Shown here in pieces: positions 47,886 to 56,037 of a stretch of DNA of 64,000 nt. A program made the translations under genes and the position numbers. The notes under the pieces were generated by a model. The model did not search any database. It was not told the DNA's origin and worked only from the letters and a program-made list of their open reading frames with translations. The DNA lies in contig NZ_WBMT01000008.1 of NCBI RefSeq assembly GCF_008923185.1, positions 62,001 to 126,000 on the forward strand, written 5' to 3'. This stretch comes from Actinomadura rudentiformis. Lineage in GTDB: Bacteria > Actinomycetota > Actinomycetes > Streptosporangiales > Streptosporangiaceae. How positions within the stretch are numbered: the first letter of the stretch is position 1; every line of letters starts with the position of its first letter.

Positions 47886-47902
47886 GTCTCGAAACGCGAG
47901 AC
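47886..47902 (+). promoter_or_regulatory. Short inverted repeat before leader peptide
   Basis: GTCTCGAAACGCGAGAC: GTCTCG and CGAGAC flank a 5-bp centre, about 30 bp before a TACCAT -10-like box (47931-47936). It may be an operator for the sulfur-metabolism genes; the regulator is unknown. Confidence 0.4.
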
Positions 47903-47942
47903 AGATGTGACAGCCCACCGAAACTCGGCTTACCATCGACCC

Positions 47943-48029
47943 GTGCGTTACTGGACAGAGCAGATGCTCACGAAGCGCCGCGCGGTCGACTTCTGCCGCC
48001 TGGCCGCTTCGCTCTGTCGCATGGCCTAG
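47943..48029 (+). CDS. Cysteine-containing leader peptide
   Basis: A 28-codon frame: MRYWTEQMLTKRRAVDFCRL, then AASLCRMA. The LTKRRAVDFCR...LCR pattern is that of the small leader peptides found upstream of sulfur-assimilation and sulfurtransferase genes in actinomycetes. The GTG at 47943 lies only about 6 bp after a TACCAT -10-like sequence, so the mRNA may be leaderless. Two Cys codons near the end suggest that cysteine supply affects translation through it and thereby the DUF4395/cysA/sseC genes. The mechanism is inference. Confidence 0.75.
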   Translation: MRYWTEQMLTKRRAVDFCRLAASLCRMA

Positions 48030-48103
48030 AGGCATTGAGCCTTTTCGCCCCTGAGCATTTCTGACTGCTCGTACGCACGTTCTCTCCGCACAGGAGCATC
48101 CCG

Positions 48104-48541
48104 ATGCAGGTTGACCCGAGAGGGCAGCGCTTCGCCGCGGCCGTCACGACCGTCGTCCTGATCGGCGTTCTGGTGCAGGGAAGCTGGGTGCTGCTGGCCT
48201 GCCAGGCGCTGGTGTTCGCACTCGGCACCGTCTTCGGTCTGCGGTACGCCCCGTACGGGATGGTCTTCAAACTGCTGATCCGGCCCCGTCTAGCCCCGCC
48301 CAAGGATTACGAGGACGCCGCCCCACCCCGGTTCGCTCAGGGGGTCGGGCTGGTCTTCGCCCTGGTGGGAACGGCCGGTTACGCCTTGGGGATCGATTGG
48401 CTCGGCATCGGTGCCACCGCCTTCGCGCTGGGGGCGGCGTTCCTGAACGCGGCGTTCGGGTTCTGCCTCGGCTGCGAGATGTATCTGCTGATCCGCCGCA
48501 TTTCTCCGAAGAAGCATTCCGACTGGGAGGTTCCCGCATGA
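48104..48541 (+). CDS. DUF4395 membrane protein
   Basis: A 145-aa membrane protein with four hydrophobic segments (VTTVVLIGVLVQGSWVLLAC; ALVFALGTVFGLRYAPYGMV; AQGVGLVFALVGTAGYALGI; GATAFALGAAFLNAAFGFCL). The C-terminal GFCLGCEMYLLIRR with a Cys pair is typical of DUF4395. The family is nearly always next to thiosulfate sulfurtransferases and thioredoxins, so a role in sulfur or thiol transfer across the membrane is inferred. The stop overlaps the sulfurtransferase ATG. Confidence 0.9.
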   Translation: MQVDPRGQRFAAAVTTVVLIGVLVQGSWVLLACQALVFALGTVFGLRYAPYGMVFKLLIRPRLAPPKDYEDAAPPRFAQGVGLVFALVGTAGYALGIDWLGIGATAFALGAAFLNAAFGFCLGCEMYLLIRRISPKKHSDWEVPA

Positions 48542-49377
48542 GCCGCTCCGACGTTCTGGTGGACGCCGACTGGGTGGAGTCCAACCTGGACGCCCCCGGC
48601 CTGGTCCTCGTCGAGGTCGACGAGGACGTGTCCGCGTACGACAAGGGCCACATCCGTGGCGCAGTGAAGATCGACTGGAAGACCGAGCTGCAGGACCCGG
48701 TCCGCCGCGACTTCGTCGACAAGACCGGGTTCGAGCAGCTGCTGTCGGCCAAGGGCATCGCCAACGACGACCTGGTGATCCTGTACGGCGGTAACAACAA
48801 CTGGTTCGCGGCCTACGCGTACTGGTACTTCAAGCTCTACGGCCACGAGAAGGTCCAGCTCCTCGACGGCGGCCGCAAGAAGTGGGAGCTGGACTCCCGC
48901 GAGCTGGTCACCGACGTGCCGACCCGGCCCGCCACCGACTACAAGGCCAAGGACCAGGACCTGTCCATCCGGGCCTTCCGCGACGAGGTCGTCGACGCCA
49001 TCGGCACCAAGAACCTCATCGACGTGCGTTCTCCCGACGAGTTCAGCGGCAAGCTGCTCGCCCCCGCCCACCTGCCGCAGGAGCAGGCGCAGCGGGCCGG
49101 TCACGTGCCGACCGCGCGCAGCATCCCGTGGTCCAAGGCGGCCAACGACGACGGCACGTTCAAGTCCGACGACGAGCTCCGCAAGATCTACAGCGAGGCC
49201 GGCGTGGACCTGGGCAAGTCGACCATCGCCTACTGCCGCATCGGCGAGCGGTCGTCGCACACGTGGTTCGCGCTCCGTGAGCTGCTCGGGCTCGAAGACG
49301 TGAAGAACTACGACGGCTCGTGGACCGAGTACGGCTCGCTGGTCGGCGTTCCGATCGAGCTCGGCGAGGCGAAGTAA
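48538..49377 (+). CDS. cysA: Thiosulfate sulfurtransferase (two rhodanese domains)
   Basis: A 279-aa rhodanese. The N-terminal inactive domain has DVSAYDKGHIRGAVKIDWK. The C-terminal domain has NLIDVRSPDEFSGK and the persulfide Cys in the active loop AYCRIGERSSHT. It corresponds to mycobacterial CysA2/CysA3 by sequence and by context (thioredoxin upstream, sseC downstream). It transfers sulfane sulfur from thiosulfate or mercaptopyruvate to thiols. Confidence 0.95.
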   Translation: MSRSDVLVDADWVESNLDAPGLVLVEVDEDVSAYDKGHIRGAVKIDWKTELQDPVRRDFVDKTGFEQLLSAKGIANDDLVILYGGNNNWFAAYAYWYFKLYGHEKVQLLDGGRKKWELDSRELVTDVPTRPATDYKAKDQDLSIRAFRDEVVDAIGTKNLIDVRSPDEFSGKLLAPAHLPQEQAQRAGHVPTARSIPWSKAANDDGTFKSDDELRKIYSEAGVDLGKSTIAYCRIGERSSHTWFALRELLGLEDVKNYDGSWTEYGSLVGVPIELGEAK

Positions 49378-49433
49378 GGCCTGTCCGCCCCTCAGCGGAG
49401 TTGACCCCGCCTCGTGGCGGAGAAGGAGGAGAC

Positions 49434-49742
49434 ATGACTCAGGGCTGCGCAGCACCCGCGCAGACGGCGCATCTTCCGGCGACCGTCGACCTGAACAACG
49501 AAGCCGTCATCCAGGGCACGGTCACCCGTGACGGTGCCCCGGTGTCCAGCGCCTACGCCCGGCTGCTCGACTCGACCGGTGAGTTCACCGCCGAGGTCGT
49601 CACCGGCGAGGAGGGCGTGTTCCGGTTCTTCGCCGCCGACGGCGACTGGACGGTCCGCGTGCTCGCCGCAGGCGGCGTGAGCGTGGACAACACCGTCACC
49701 GCCAAGGTCGGCGAAGTCGCCGCCCTCGAGGTCGCGATCTGA
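49434..49742 (+). CDS. sseC: SseC-like protein (DUF1416)
   Basis: A 102-aa soluble protein of the DUF1416 family, which regularly follows the cysA sulfurtransferase in actinobacteria (mycobacterial SseC1/SseC2). Key parts are CAAPAQTAHLPATVDLNNEA and VIQGTVTRDGAPVSSAYARL; the fold resembles a carboxypeptidase-regulatory or prealbumin-like sandwich. ATG at 49434 follows AAGGAGGAG. Last gene of the sulfur operon. Biochemical role unknown. Confidence 0.92.
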   Translation: MTQGCAAPAQTAHLPATVDLNNEAVIQGTVTRDGAPVSSAYARLLDSTGEFTAEVVTGEEGVFRFFAADGDWTVRVLAAGGVSVDNTVTAKVGEVAALEVAI

Positions 49743-49775
49743 CCCAGGGTCGCCTTTTGGCCTGAGAGCCCGCTT

Positions 49776-49815
49776 CGAACCCCGCCCATCCGCCCACCGC
49801 GGACGGCGGGGTTCG
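49776..49815 (+). terminator. Terminator of the sulfur operon
   Basis: CGAACCCCGCC (49776-49786) pairs with GGCGGGGTTCG (49805-49815), 34 bp after the sseC stop, with a short inner CCGC/GCGG stem in the loop. Confidence 0.85.
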
Positions 49816-50046
49816 GTGTCTCTCGCCGTTCAGGCTCGCGGAGCCTGGCCTGGCGGCTGTCCAGGGTAGGGCGACGTTCCCGGGTGCCGGGGAGGTCCGG
49901 CCGCGCCGCCCGCGATCTGGTCCCGCTGCATGGCCTCGTTCCGGGCGAAACACCCCATGTCGGTGTCGCGGCCGGTGCCGCAGTCGGGTTAGCGAAGCCG
50001 CGTCTCCGCCCACTTTGTGTCTCTTTGGCTCGATACCATCTCCGGA

Positions 50047-51354
50047 ATGTTCGAACTGTCGGCGCGCTCTCCGCTCGTACTGCCGTGGGCCACGCTCAAG
50101 CTCTCGGCACGCTTCGCCCTGCCGCTGGCCATGTGGTTCACGATCGGGGAACTGCTGCGCTACGGGGTGATGTACGGCGGATACAAGGCCGGGCAGATGA
50201 AGGGCGTCATCGCCACCGTCACGCCCCTCCTCACCATCGGCGTGCTCGTGATGCTCAGCCTCGCCATCACCGTGGCGATGGTGCACTGCGTCCGCGAGGG
50301 CCTGGACGTGGTGCACGCCCGCGAGGCCGGCGGCGACCTGACGTCCTGGGCGGTCGGCAACGACGAGTCCGCGATCGACGCCCTCAACCGCGCCGTCCTC
50401 CCGTTCGTGATCTTCTATCTCGCGTGGGGCATGCTGCGCGAGGACGCCCTCGACTTCTCCGAGGCGGCGGTGAGCCGCGGGATCGCCGAGGGCGGAATCG
50501 AGGGTGCCAGCAAGGGGCTGGAGCTCGCCATCGCGGTCGGCGAGCACATGGAGCTGGCGATCGGGCTCACGATCGGCTTCATCGTGCTCAAGATCCTCGG
50601 TGAGTGGCTGCTGCGGGACCGGCTGCCTCGCGTGTCCGGGCTGGTGCTGGCGTTCATCGAGATCAACTTCGCGCTGGCGGCCCTGTTCACCATCGAGGAC
50701 CTGCGCCGCAAGCTCGGCGACTGGATCACCCAGCGCGAGCTCTGGCGATGGATCAACGAGGTCGCCGGCGACGTCCTGGCGTTGTGGCCGTCGTTCAAGC
50801 ACGCGGTGCTGGGCGGCCTGATCTGGCTCGTGATCGCCGGTGTGATCCTGGGCCTGGACGCGAGCGACGAGCAGGTGGTGCTCGGCCGGAGCCGGGCGGC
50901 CCAGCGGCTGGCTCGGGCCAGCGGACTGGCACGCACCAACAGCTTCCGCGAGCTCGTCACCCGCGGTTTCCGCGAGATGTGGCTTCCCGCCTGGTACGGG
51001 CTCCGGCTCGTCCGGCGGTCGGGCCTCGTTCCGTTCGCGACGTTCGCCGCGATGTTCATGGGCCTGCACGTGGTGGAGGTCATGACCCGGCGGCTGGTCT
51101 ACGAGCTGCTGGGCCCGCACGACGCGGCCTGGTGGGCGGTCACCCTCCCGTTCGTCGGCTTCGGCGTCGGGATGCTCTTCGAGATGTTGCGGATCTGCTT
51201 GCTGGCCGCCGCGTTCAACCTCGTGGTGACCAGGGTCATGGTGCAAACCGCAGCGAAGGCCGGGGCGCCCCCCGCCTCTCCACGTCCCGCGGAGCCAGCA
51301 CCTCAAGTGTCAGCGAGTCAGCCTTGGAGCGGGGCACCGTCGCCCGGACGGTGA
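50047..51354 (+). CDS. Polytopic membrane protein, unknown function
   Basis: A 435-aa integral membrane protein with about seven hydrophobic segments, for example TPLLTIGVLVMLSLAITVAM and AVLGGLIWLVIAGVILGLDA. The C-terminal tail is Pro/Ala/Ser-rich. ATG at 50047 gives MFELSARSPLVLP; the frame is open about 30 bases further upstream. Its last 119 bp are read on the other strand as the 3' end of the gene at 51236, an unusually long convergent coding overlap. I recognise no family; it could be a transporter-like or envelope protein. Confidence 0.75.
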   Translation: MFELSARSPLVLPWATLKLSARFALPLAMWFTIGELLRYGVMYGGYKAGQMKGVIATVTPLLTIGVLVMLSLAITVAMVHCVREGLDVVHAREAGGDLTSWAVGNDESAIDALNRAVLPFVIFYLAWGMLREDALDFSEAAVSRGIAEGGIEGASKGLELAIAVGEHMELAIGLTIGFIVLKILGEWLLRDRLPRVSGLVLAFIEINFALAALFTIEDLRRKLGDWITQRELWRWINEVAGDVLALWPSFKHAVLGGLIWLVIAGVILGLDASDEQVVLGRSRAAQRLARASGLARTNSFRELVTRGFREMWLPAWYGLRLVRRSGLVPFATFAAMFMGLHVVEVMTRRLVYELLGPHDAAWWAVTLPFVGFGVGMLFEMLRICLLAAAFNLVVTRVMVQTAAKAGAPPASPRPAEPAPQVSASQPWSGAPSPGR

Positions 51355-51991
51355 CCTGGTAGGGGGCGCCAGGGCGTGGCAGGCCCGTCGCGTCCCACTC
51401 CCGCCCCTCGGCGTCGAGGACCCGGTAGCTGATCCCGTAGCCCCTGATCGCCTTCATGCCGGCGGCGTTCAGCGGGCGCGCCGTAAGCGTCAGCCGCAGC
51501 TCCGCCACTTCGGGGTCCCGCTCGCCGAGCGCCCGCCCGGCCGTCCGGCCCGTCACGCGCCACTCGATGTCGGCCAGCACGCCCGGAGCCCCGCGAGCCA
51601 CGGAGGTCACCTGCTCGGGCGGTTGGAACGTCTTGCGGACGGCGTCCTTGGAATCCACCCACCGGAGGCCGAGCAACAGCGAGGCCAGGCAGACCAGCAC
51701 GATCACTTCGATGAACCGCCGCTCCCCGCCCCGGAGCCACTCCCGCCGCGGCGGGGTCTCCTCGCCCTCGTCGCCCTCCGCGCGCTCGTCCTGCCGGGGA
51801 TCGGGCCGGGTCTGCTCGTACGGATCGCGCTCAGGCCGGGTCTGCTCGAACGGATCCTGCTTAGCCCGGCGGACACCCTGGTACGCCCCACTCTGGCCGA
51901 ACGAGCCGTCCCCGGGCGGCTGTGGAGCCTGTCCGGGCTGGCGATGTCTGCCGGGCGGCGGCTCGGTCGGCCAGGGAGGCTGCGAGCTCAT
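51236..51991 (-). CDS. Single-pass membrane protein, last of three-gene operon
   Basis: A 251-aa protein. Residues 1-90 form a Pro/Gln/Arg-rich cytoplasmic region with repeated DPFEQTRPERDPYEQTRP. One membrane helix follows (FIEVIVLVCLASLLLGLRWV), then an external domain of about 140 residues that looks beta-rich (ADIEWRVTGRTAGRAL, SYRVLDAEGREWDATGLPRP). Start coupled by 4 bp to the gene at 51988. The 3' end overlaps the convergent gene by 119 bp. Function unknown; see the two upstream genes for the shared layout. Confidence 0.78.
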   Translation of the reverse strand: MSSQPPWPTEPPPGRHRQPGQAPQPPGDGSFGQSGAYQGVRRAKQDPFEQTRPERDPYEQTRPDPRQDERAEGDEGEETPPRREWLRGGERRFIEVIVLVCLASLLLGLRWVDSKDAVRKTFQPPEQVTSVARGAPGVLADIEWRVTGRTAGRALGERDPEVAELRLTLTARPLNAAGMKAIRGYGISYRVLDAEGREWDATGLPRPGAPYQVTVRATVPRSKADSLTLEVLAPRDVERRGAPRPSLRFAP

Positions 51992-52593
51992 GGGCGCCTC
52001 CCGGAGAGGTCATAGTTCTGCGCGGCGCCGCGGATCATTTCCTCCGCCCGCGACTCGCTGATGCCGAGGTCGACCTCGGTGGCGGCGTCCGGGGACAGGA
52101 ACAGGCTGCTCTGCCTGACCACGACACGGGCCCCGGCCAGGCGGTGCTTCGGTATCTCGAAGTAGAAGGTGAGCTTGCCCCAGAGCAGCGGCGCGAAGTC
52201 CGACCCGTCAAGGGCGCCGTACACGCCCGGCCGCTGCGCCTTCCTGTACTTGTAGCCGTCACGGGTCTCCAGGACGGCGGTGTTGAGGCTGATCGGCTTC
52301 TTCTGGCTCATCGCGCGGCCCGACACCACCACGAAGATCCCCTCGGTGGCGACCGGCGGCTGGGTGCTGCTGGACAGGCCCTGCTTGAGCGAGCGCGCCA
52401 CGACCACCCGTTCGATCTGGAGCTTGAAGTCGCGGTTAGTGATCACTTTGCCGACCTTGCCGGAGGTGCGGATCGGGTCGATCACGTCCGCCTCGACCTT
52501 GGGCTTCAGCGAGTGGAACCACATGGCGGCCGCGAGCAACGCGCAGCCGACCACCCCGGCGCCGCCCCGGACGAGCACGATCTGCGCCTTCAT
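51988..52593 (-). CDS. Membrane-anchored exported protein, middle of operon
   Basis: A 201-aa protein with one N-terminal helix (VLVRGGAGVVGCALLAAAMW) that may be an uncleaved anchor. The external region is of DUF4352-like character (GKVITNRDFKLQIERVVVAR; GIFVVVSGRAMSQ; FYFEIPKHRLAGARVVVR). The pattern of a ligand-free Ig-like domain, with a FEIP turn before a final strand, recalls telomeric-repeat-binding-like DUF4352 proteins of Gram-positives. ATG at 52593, coupled on both sides by 4-bp overlaps. Confidence 0.78.
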   Translation of the reverse strand: MKAQIVLVRGGAGVVGCALLAAAMWFHSLKPKVEADVIDPIRTSGKVGKVITNRDFKLQIERVVVARSLKQGLSSSTQPPVATEGIFVVVSGRAMSQKKPISLNTAVLETRDGYKYRKAQRPGVYGALDGSDFAPLLWGKLTFYFEIPKHRLAGARVVVRQSSLFLSPDAATEVDLGISESRAEEMIRGAAQNYDLSGRRP

Positions 52594-53216
52594 GGTCCCG
52601 CCACCGGAAGCGTCAGGAGGCCCGCGAGTTTGCCCCCGGACTTGTCGACCACGCGCCACTTGTACTCGTTGTCGGTGAAGCCGGTGCCGTACTCCCAGGT
52701 GAGCACCCCCACCGTGAACGTCGTGGGCGCATCCGCGGGTCCCATCCGCCACATGACCGACGCCTCGACGGGAAGGCCCGGCTCGACGGCGTTGACCTTG
52801 CCGCCGGTCGCGGTCCCGTTGACGTCGTCCGGCGGGACCCACTTGCCGGCCTTGGTACGGGCCGCGATGCCGTCCCTGAGCCCGCCCACCCCCAGCGACA
52901 CGGTCTCCTTGTCGTTGTTGACCACGCGCACGCGCACCACGACGTACCGTTCCGGCTTCCTGTCGGAGATCGTTTTCGCCGTCTGGATGCGCGCCTCGTG
53001 AACCGTGACGGTGAACTTGCCCGCGTCCACCGCCTGACCCGGCGACCGCTCTGGTTGCTGCGGGGTCTGGTCCAGTCCTCCGGTCAGCCACAGCACCGGA
53101 AGCAGCACGGCGACCACGCCGACCACGACTGCGGGCACCAGAAAACGCCGCCGCGCGGGTTCGTCGACCTGCTGGGAAGCCGGGGGGAGCGGCGCAACCG
53201 GAGGAGAGGGCTGCAT
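52590..53216 (-). CDS. Membrane-anchored exported protein, first of operon
   Basis: A 208-aa protein: a short Pro-rich cytoplasmic start (MQPSPPVAPLPPASQQ), a membrane helix (FLVPAVVVGVVAVLLPVLWL) and an external domain with DUF4352-like strands (KFTVTVHEARIQTAKTI, RYVVVRVRVVNNDKETVSLG). ATG at 53216. The three genes 53216 to 51236 are joined by 4-bp overlaps, each giving one membrane helix and one external domain, so the products probably form a complex. Divergent from the lipoprotein that starts the secretion locus. Confidence 0.78.
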   Translation of the reverse strand: MQPSPPVAPLPPASQQVDEPARRRFLVPAVVVGVVAVLLPVLWLTGGLDQTPQQPERSPGQAVDAGKFTVTVHEARIQTAKTISDRKPERYVVVRVRVVNNDKETVSLGVGGLRDGIAARTKAGKWVPPDDVNGTATGGKVNAVEPGLPVEASVMWRMGPADAPTTFTVGVLTWEYGTGFTDNEYKWRVVDKSGGKLAGLLTLPVAGP

Positions 53217-53348
53217 GCCGCCAGATGGTAACGCCTATGGGCCGATTGTGGTCATTGGAAGAACGCGCCCCATCGGATTCGGCGGTGGCGGCAAGAATTG
53301 TGTTCTGACCGGTTCTGTCTGAGGTGCGCTGGCTCCACCGGGAGTGGC

Positions 53349-53699
53349 ATGACGAGACGTTCACATGTGGCGTTCGTGACTCTCGTGAGCGTGCTGTCAG
53401 GTTGCGGGGGCACCGGGCCCAGCGACGTCGACTACGCGGTCGACGCGCTCGCGGGTGCGTGCGCCGACCAGAAGACGGTCGTGGTCGACTGCGACGACGA
53501 CAAGGCGAGATGGCGGGTCCTCGGCAAGCGCAGCAGCGGGCAGCGGCCCCCGGGGAACGGGGATCCGGTGTCCGGCGCGGCGGCCACGACCTACTGCGGC
53601 GACTTCCCAGGAGCGACCGCCATCGCGTGGTCGGACCGGTACTCCCAGCTGGGCGACGACTCCCAGAGATTCAAGATCGTCTGTATGCGGGCCCTCTGA
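53349..53699 (+). CDS. Small lipoprotein
   Basis: A 116-aa exported protein. RRSHVAFVTLVSVLSGCGG has a lipobox LSGC, giving a lipid-anchored Cys at about residue 19. The mature part contains three or four further Cys (ACADQKTVVVDCDDD, TYCGDFPGAT, IVCMRAL), probably in disulfides. ATG at 53349. It starts 22 bp before the small YPG protein and may be the first gene of that operon. No known family. Confidence 0.75.
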   Translation: MTRRSHVAFVTLVSVLSGCGGTGPSDVDYAVDALAGACADQKTVVVDCDDDKARWRVLGKRSSGQRPPGNGDPVSGAAATTYCGDFPGATAIAWSDRYSQLGDDSQRFKIVCMRAL

Positions 53700-53721
53700 C
53701 GACCAAGCCGAAGGCGGGAAC

Positions 53722-54015
53722 ATGGGCAATCAGATCCAGGTCAACCCCGAACGCATCGCCAAGCACGGCAAGGACCTCCAAGAGACCGTGAGCACGACGC
53801 TGAAGGGTGGGCTGGACAAGCTCAACGCCGGAGGCACGATCGAGGGCGGCGACTTCAGCATCACCGGAACGTTGGCGTCGATGGCCTATCCCGGCGCCCT
53901 GCAGTTCGCGTTCGAGGACATGAAGACGCATCTGGAGATGCTCGCCGACATGGCGAAGAAGATCGACGCCACCGCGCGGAACTACGCCGCGTCCGAGCAG
54001 AGCAGCAAGGTCTGA
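53722..54015 (+). CDS. Small helical T7SS-associated protein, cassette A
   Basis: A 97-aa protein of WXG100-like size, the first of three paralogues (57454, 61628). It is predicted as two helices around a conserved centre GGDFSIT...MAYPGALQFAFED, with KTHLEML after it. The classic Trp-x-Gly is absent; YPG sits near the middle instead. ATG at 53722 follows AAGGCGGGAAC. Twelve bp separate it from the large cassette protein, as expected for a secreted partner pair. Secretion through the neighbouring MycP/EccC system is inference from location and size. Confidence 0.8.
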   Translation: MGNQIQVNPERIAKHGKDLQETVSTTLKGGLDKLNAGGTIEGGDFSITGTLASMAYPGALQFAFEDMKTHLEMLADMAKKIDATARNYAASEQSSKV

Positions 54016-54026
54016 GGGGCGGGGTC

Positions 54027-55322
54027 ATGGGTGCGTTCAACTCCTACAACACGCTGATGGGCACCGCCCAGCTGGAATGCGGGCTGGCCATGTTCATCCT
54101 GCCGCCCGCAGTGATGATCAACTTCCAGTTCAAGTGCAGCCAGGGGAACCCGGTCAACCTGGAGCTGGCGTCCACCGCCTGGGACGACGCGGTCAAGGGC
54201 ATCGAGAAGGCCGCGACCGAGCTCCAGCAGTCGGTGTCGAGCATCACCTCGGCGGACTGGACCGCCGACGACAGGGCGGCCTACGAGAAGAAGGTCCAGG
54301 AGTTCATCGCGCAGCTGGAGGTGCTGGCCACCTTCGTGCAGGCGGTGGGCATCGCGCTTGAGGTCTACGCGTGGGCGATGATGGTCTACGCGATCTTCGC
54401 GATCGCGATGGGGACGTTCCTCGCCGTGCTCGCCGCCGTCGCCGCGGCTGCCCTCGCCGGGATCATCACCGCCCCCGTCGCCGCCACCTGCCAGGCGATC
54501 GCGGCGACGTGCCTGACTGTCACGATCGTGGCGACCGGCATCCAGGCGTTCATGGCGCAGCTGGCCGCCATGGTCTTCCAGGGCGGTGCGCTGCTCGCCG
54601 CGGCCGGGTCCGCGGCCCACGGCAACGACCAGGCGATGGCCGACTACAAGCAGGCCCAGGCGGTCGGAGCCGCCGCCGCTGCCGCCAACCTGGCGCAGAA
54701 CGCGGCGAACGCGGGCCTCAACCTCGCCGGTGCGCGGGCGCCCATTGGCGGCAGCTCCCCGCCGCTCAAGGCGGTCGACTTCGACGCCGACCGCAACGCC
54801 AACCAGACCTGGAACGTCGGTGGCGGCGCGACGTTCTCCGCCGGAGGCGTCGACCACACGGTGGGCGGCCACGTGAAGTACGGCGACCAGGGATTCGCCG
54901 GCGGCGATCTGTCGTACAAGGGCAAGCACGGCGCCAGCGGCGTGACGGCGGGCGGGAACGTCGAGTACACCGACGAGGACGGCATCGGCCAGGGCAAGGA
55001 CGGCAGCATCAAGTACGGCGCCAACGCGGGCGTGGAGACCCCGGGCTCGTTCAAGACCAATCCGTCGAACCCCGGCCAGGGCTACAGCGTCCCGCTCCCG
55101 ACCGGGGGTATCAGCGGCGGGGTCAGCGGCTCCCACGACTTCGAGACGGGCAAGGGCAAGGTGGAGGGCAACGTCGGCGGCACGGTCAACGGAGGCGACG
55201 TCGGCAGGGCCACCGGGTCGCACCAGTACGACGGCCAGGGCAACTCCTACAACAGCGGCAAGGTCGACACCCCGTTCGGCACCTTCGACGACCAGGACGA
55301 CAAGCCACCGTGGGAGAAGTAG
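54027..55322 (+). CDS. WXG100-like membrane protein with PPWE tail, cassette A
   Basis: A 431-aa protein. Residues 40-100 resemble a WXG100 helical hairpin (STAWDDAVKGIEKAATEL, ADWTADDRAAYEKKVQEF). Residues 105-195 are strongly hydrophobic (VYAIFAIAMGTFLAVLAAVA and following), then comes an Ala/Asn helix. From residue 245 there is a Gly/Asp-rich strand-repeat region that opens with PLKAVDFDADRNANQTWNVG and carries many GGxxxY/GGNV turns. It ends DDKPPWEK. Two paralogues (57812, 61921) share every part, including the tail. A secreted or surface effector or pore-like protein is possible; function unknown. Confidence 0.8.
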   Translation: MGAFNSYNTLMGTAQLECGLAMFILPPAVMINFQFKCSQGNPVNLELASTAWDDAVKGIEKAATELQQSVSSITSADWTADDRAAYEKKVQEFIAQLEVLATFVQAVGIALEVYAWAMMVYAIFAIAMGTFLAVLAAVAAAALAGIITAPVAATCQAIAATCLTVTIVATGIQAFMAQLAAMVFQGGALLAAAGSAAHGNDQAMADYKQAQAVGAAAAAANLAQNAANAGLNLAGARAPIGGSSPPLKAVDFDADRNANQTWNVGGGATFSAGGVDHTVGGHVKYGDQGFAGGDLSYKGKHGASGVTAGGNVEYTDEDGIGQGKDGSIKYGANAGVETPGSFKTNPSNPGQGYSVPLPTGGISGGVSGSHDFETGKGKVEGNVGGTVNGGDVGRATGSHQYDGQGNSYNSGKVDTPFGTFDDQDDKPPWEK

Positions 55323-55949
55323 GTGGACCTCTTCAACTCGCCGACGTTGCGGATCGAGCAGCGGTCATCGCAGTTCGACTACGACATCAGCGCCGGCGAC
55401 GCCCTGGTCGGCCGGGCCACGCAGGTGGCCGGCCCCAAGCCGCGCAAGGGGCCGCTCAGCCTCTTCGGCTCAGGTGTCCAGGGTGCCCGGGTCGTCGTCC
55501 AGGTCTCCCACCTGGACGGGACGCCGCTCTTCTACGTTGACCGCCAGAGCGCGGCGCCGGTGGCGATCGTCGCCCCCGACGGCACCCTGATCGGCAGGCT
55601 CGTCGAGGCCCGCGCGCGGCACACGCCCGGCGCAGGCTTCCGCGCGGCCGTCCACGCCGTCCTGTCCCAGGCCGGCCCGGCCCAGGCGCACCACCTGATG
55701 GACGCCCACGACCGGTCGCAGGCAACGGTCAACTGGGACATGCGCGTGGAAGGCGGCTCCGAAAACCGCCGCTGGGTCGCCGTCGGCGGCACGTTCTCCG
55801 TACAGGACGGCCGGCAGATAGCCCGCGTCGACATCCGCGAGGCCGCCTTCAAGGACCAGTACACCTTGCACCTTTACGACCAGCTCCCAGACCCCCTCCG
55901 GACCCTGGTTGTGGCCGCCCCACTGGCCTTCGACCTGATCCGCACCTGA
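55323..55949 (+). CDS. LURP-one/scramblase-like protein, cassette A
   Basis: A 208-aa protein beginning directly after the stop of the large gene (GTG at 55323). It starts with LRIEQRSSQFDYDISAGDAL, has LFYVDRQSAAPVAIVAPDGT in the middle and ends PLRTLVVAAPLAFDLIRT. Alternating strands closed by a C-terminal hydrophobic helix suggest the tubby/LURP-one/scramblase fold; this is inference from pattern only. It has three relatives in the locus (59120, 60221, 60851). Possibly a membrane- or lipid-binding partner of the large protein. Confidence 0.75.
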   Translation: MDLFNSPTLRIEQRSSQFDYDISAGDALVGRATQVAGPKPRKGPLSLFGSGVQGARVVVQVSHLDGTPLFYVDRQSAAPVAIVAPDGTLIGRLVEARARHTPGAGFRAAVHAVLSQAGPAQAHHLMDAHDRSQATVNWDMRVEGGSENRRWVAVGGTFSVQDGRQIARVDIREAAFKDQYTLHLYDQLPDPLRTLVVAAPLAFDLIRT

Positions 55950-56037
55950 CCACGGCTCAGTCGTGGTCGGCCGGCGGTGGTCGGCCGACTGGTCGGCTGA
56001 CGGTGGCCGTCCCGTGGAGGCAGAACCGGCAGGCGGG

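Noticed and set aside
51988..53364. A single 458-codon minus-strand frame
   Set aside because: Only its last 201 codons make a sensible protein (start at 52593); the upstream part is the shadow of the gene at 52590-53216 in another frame.
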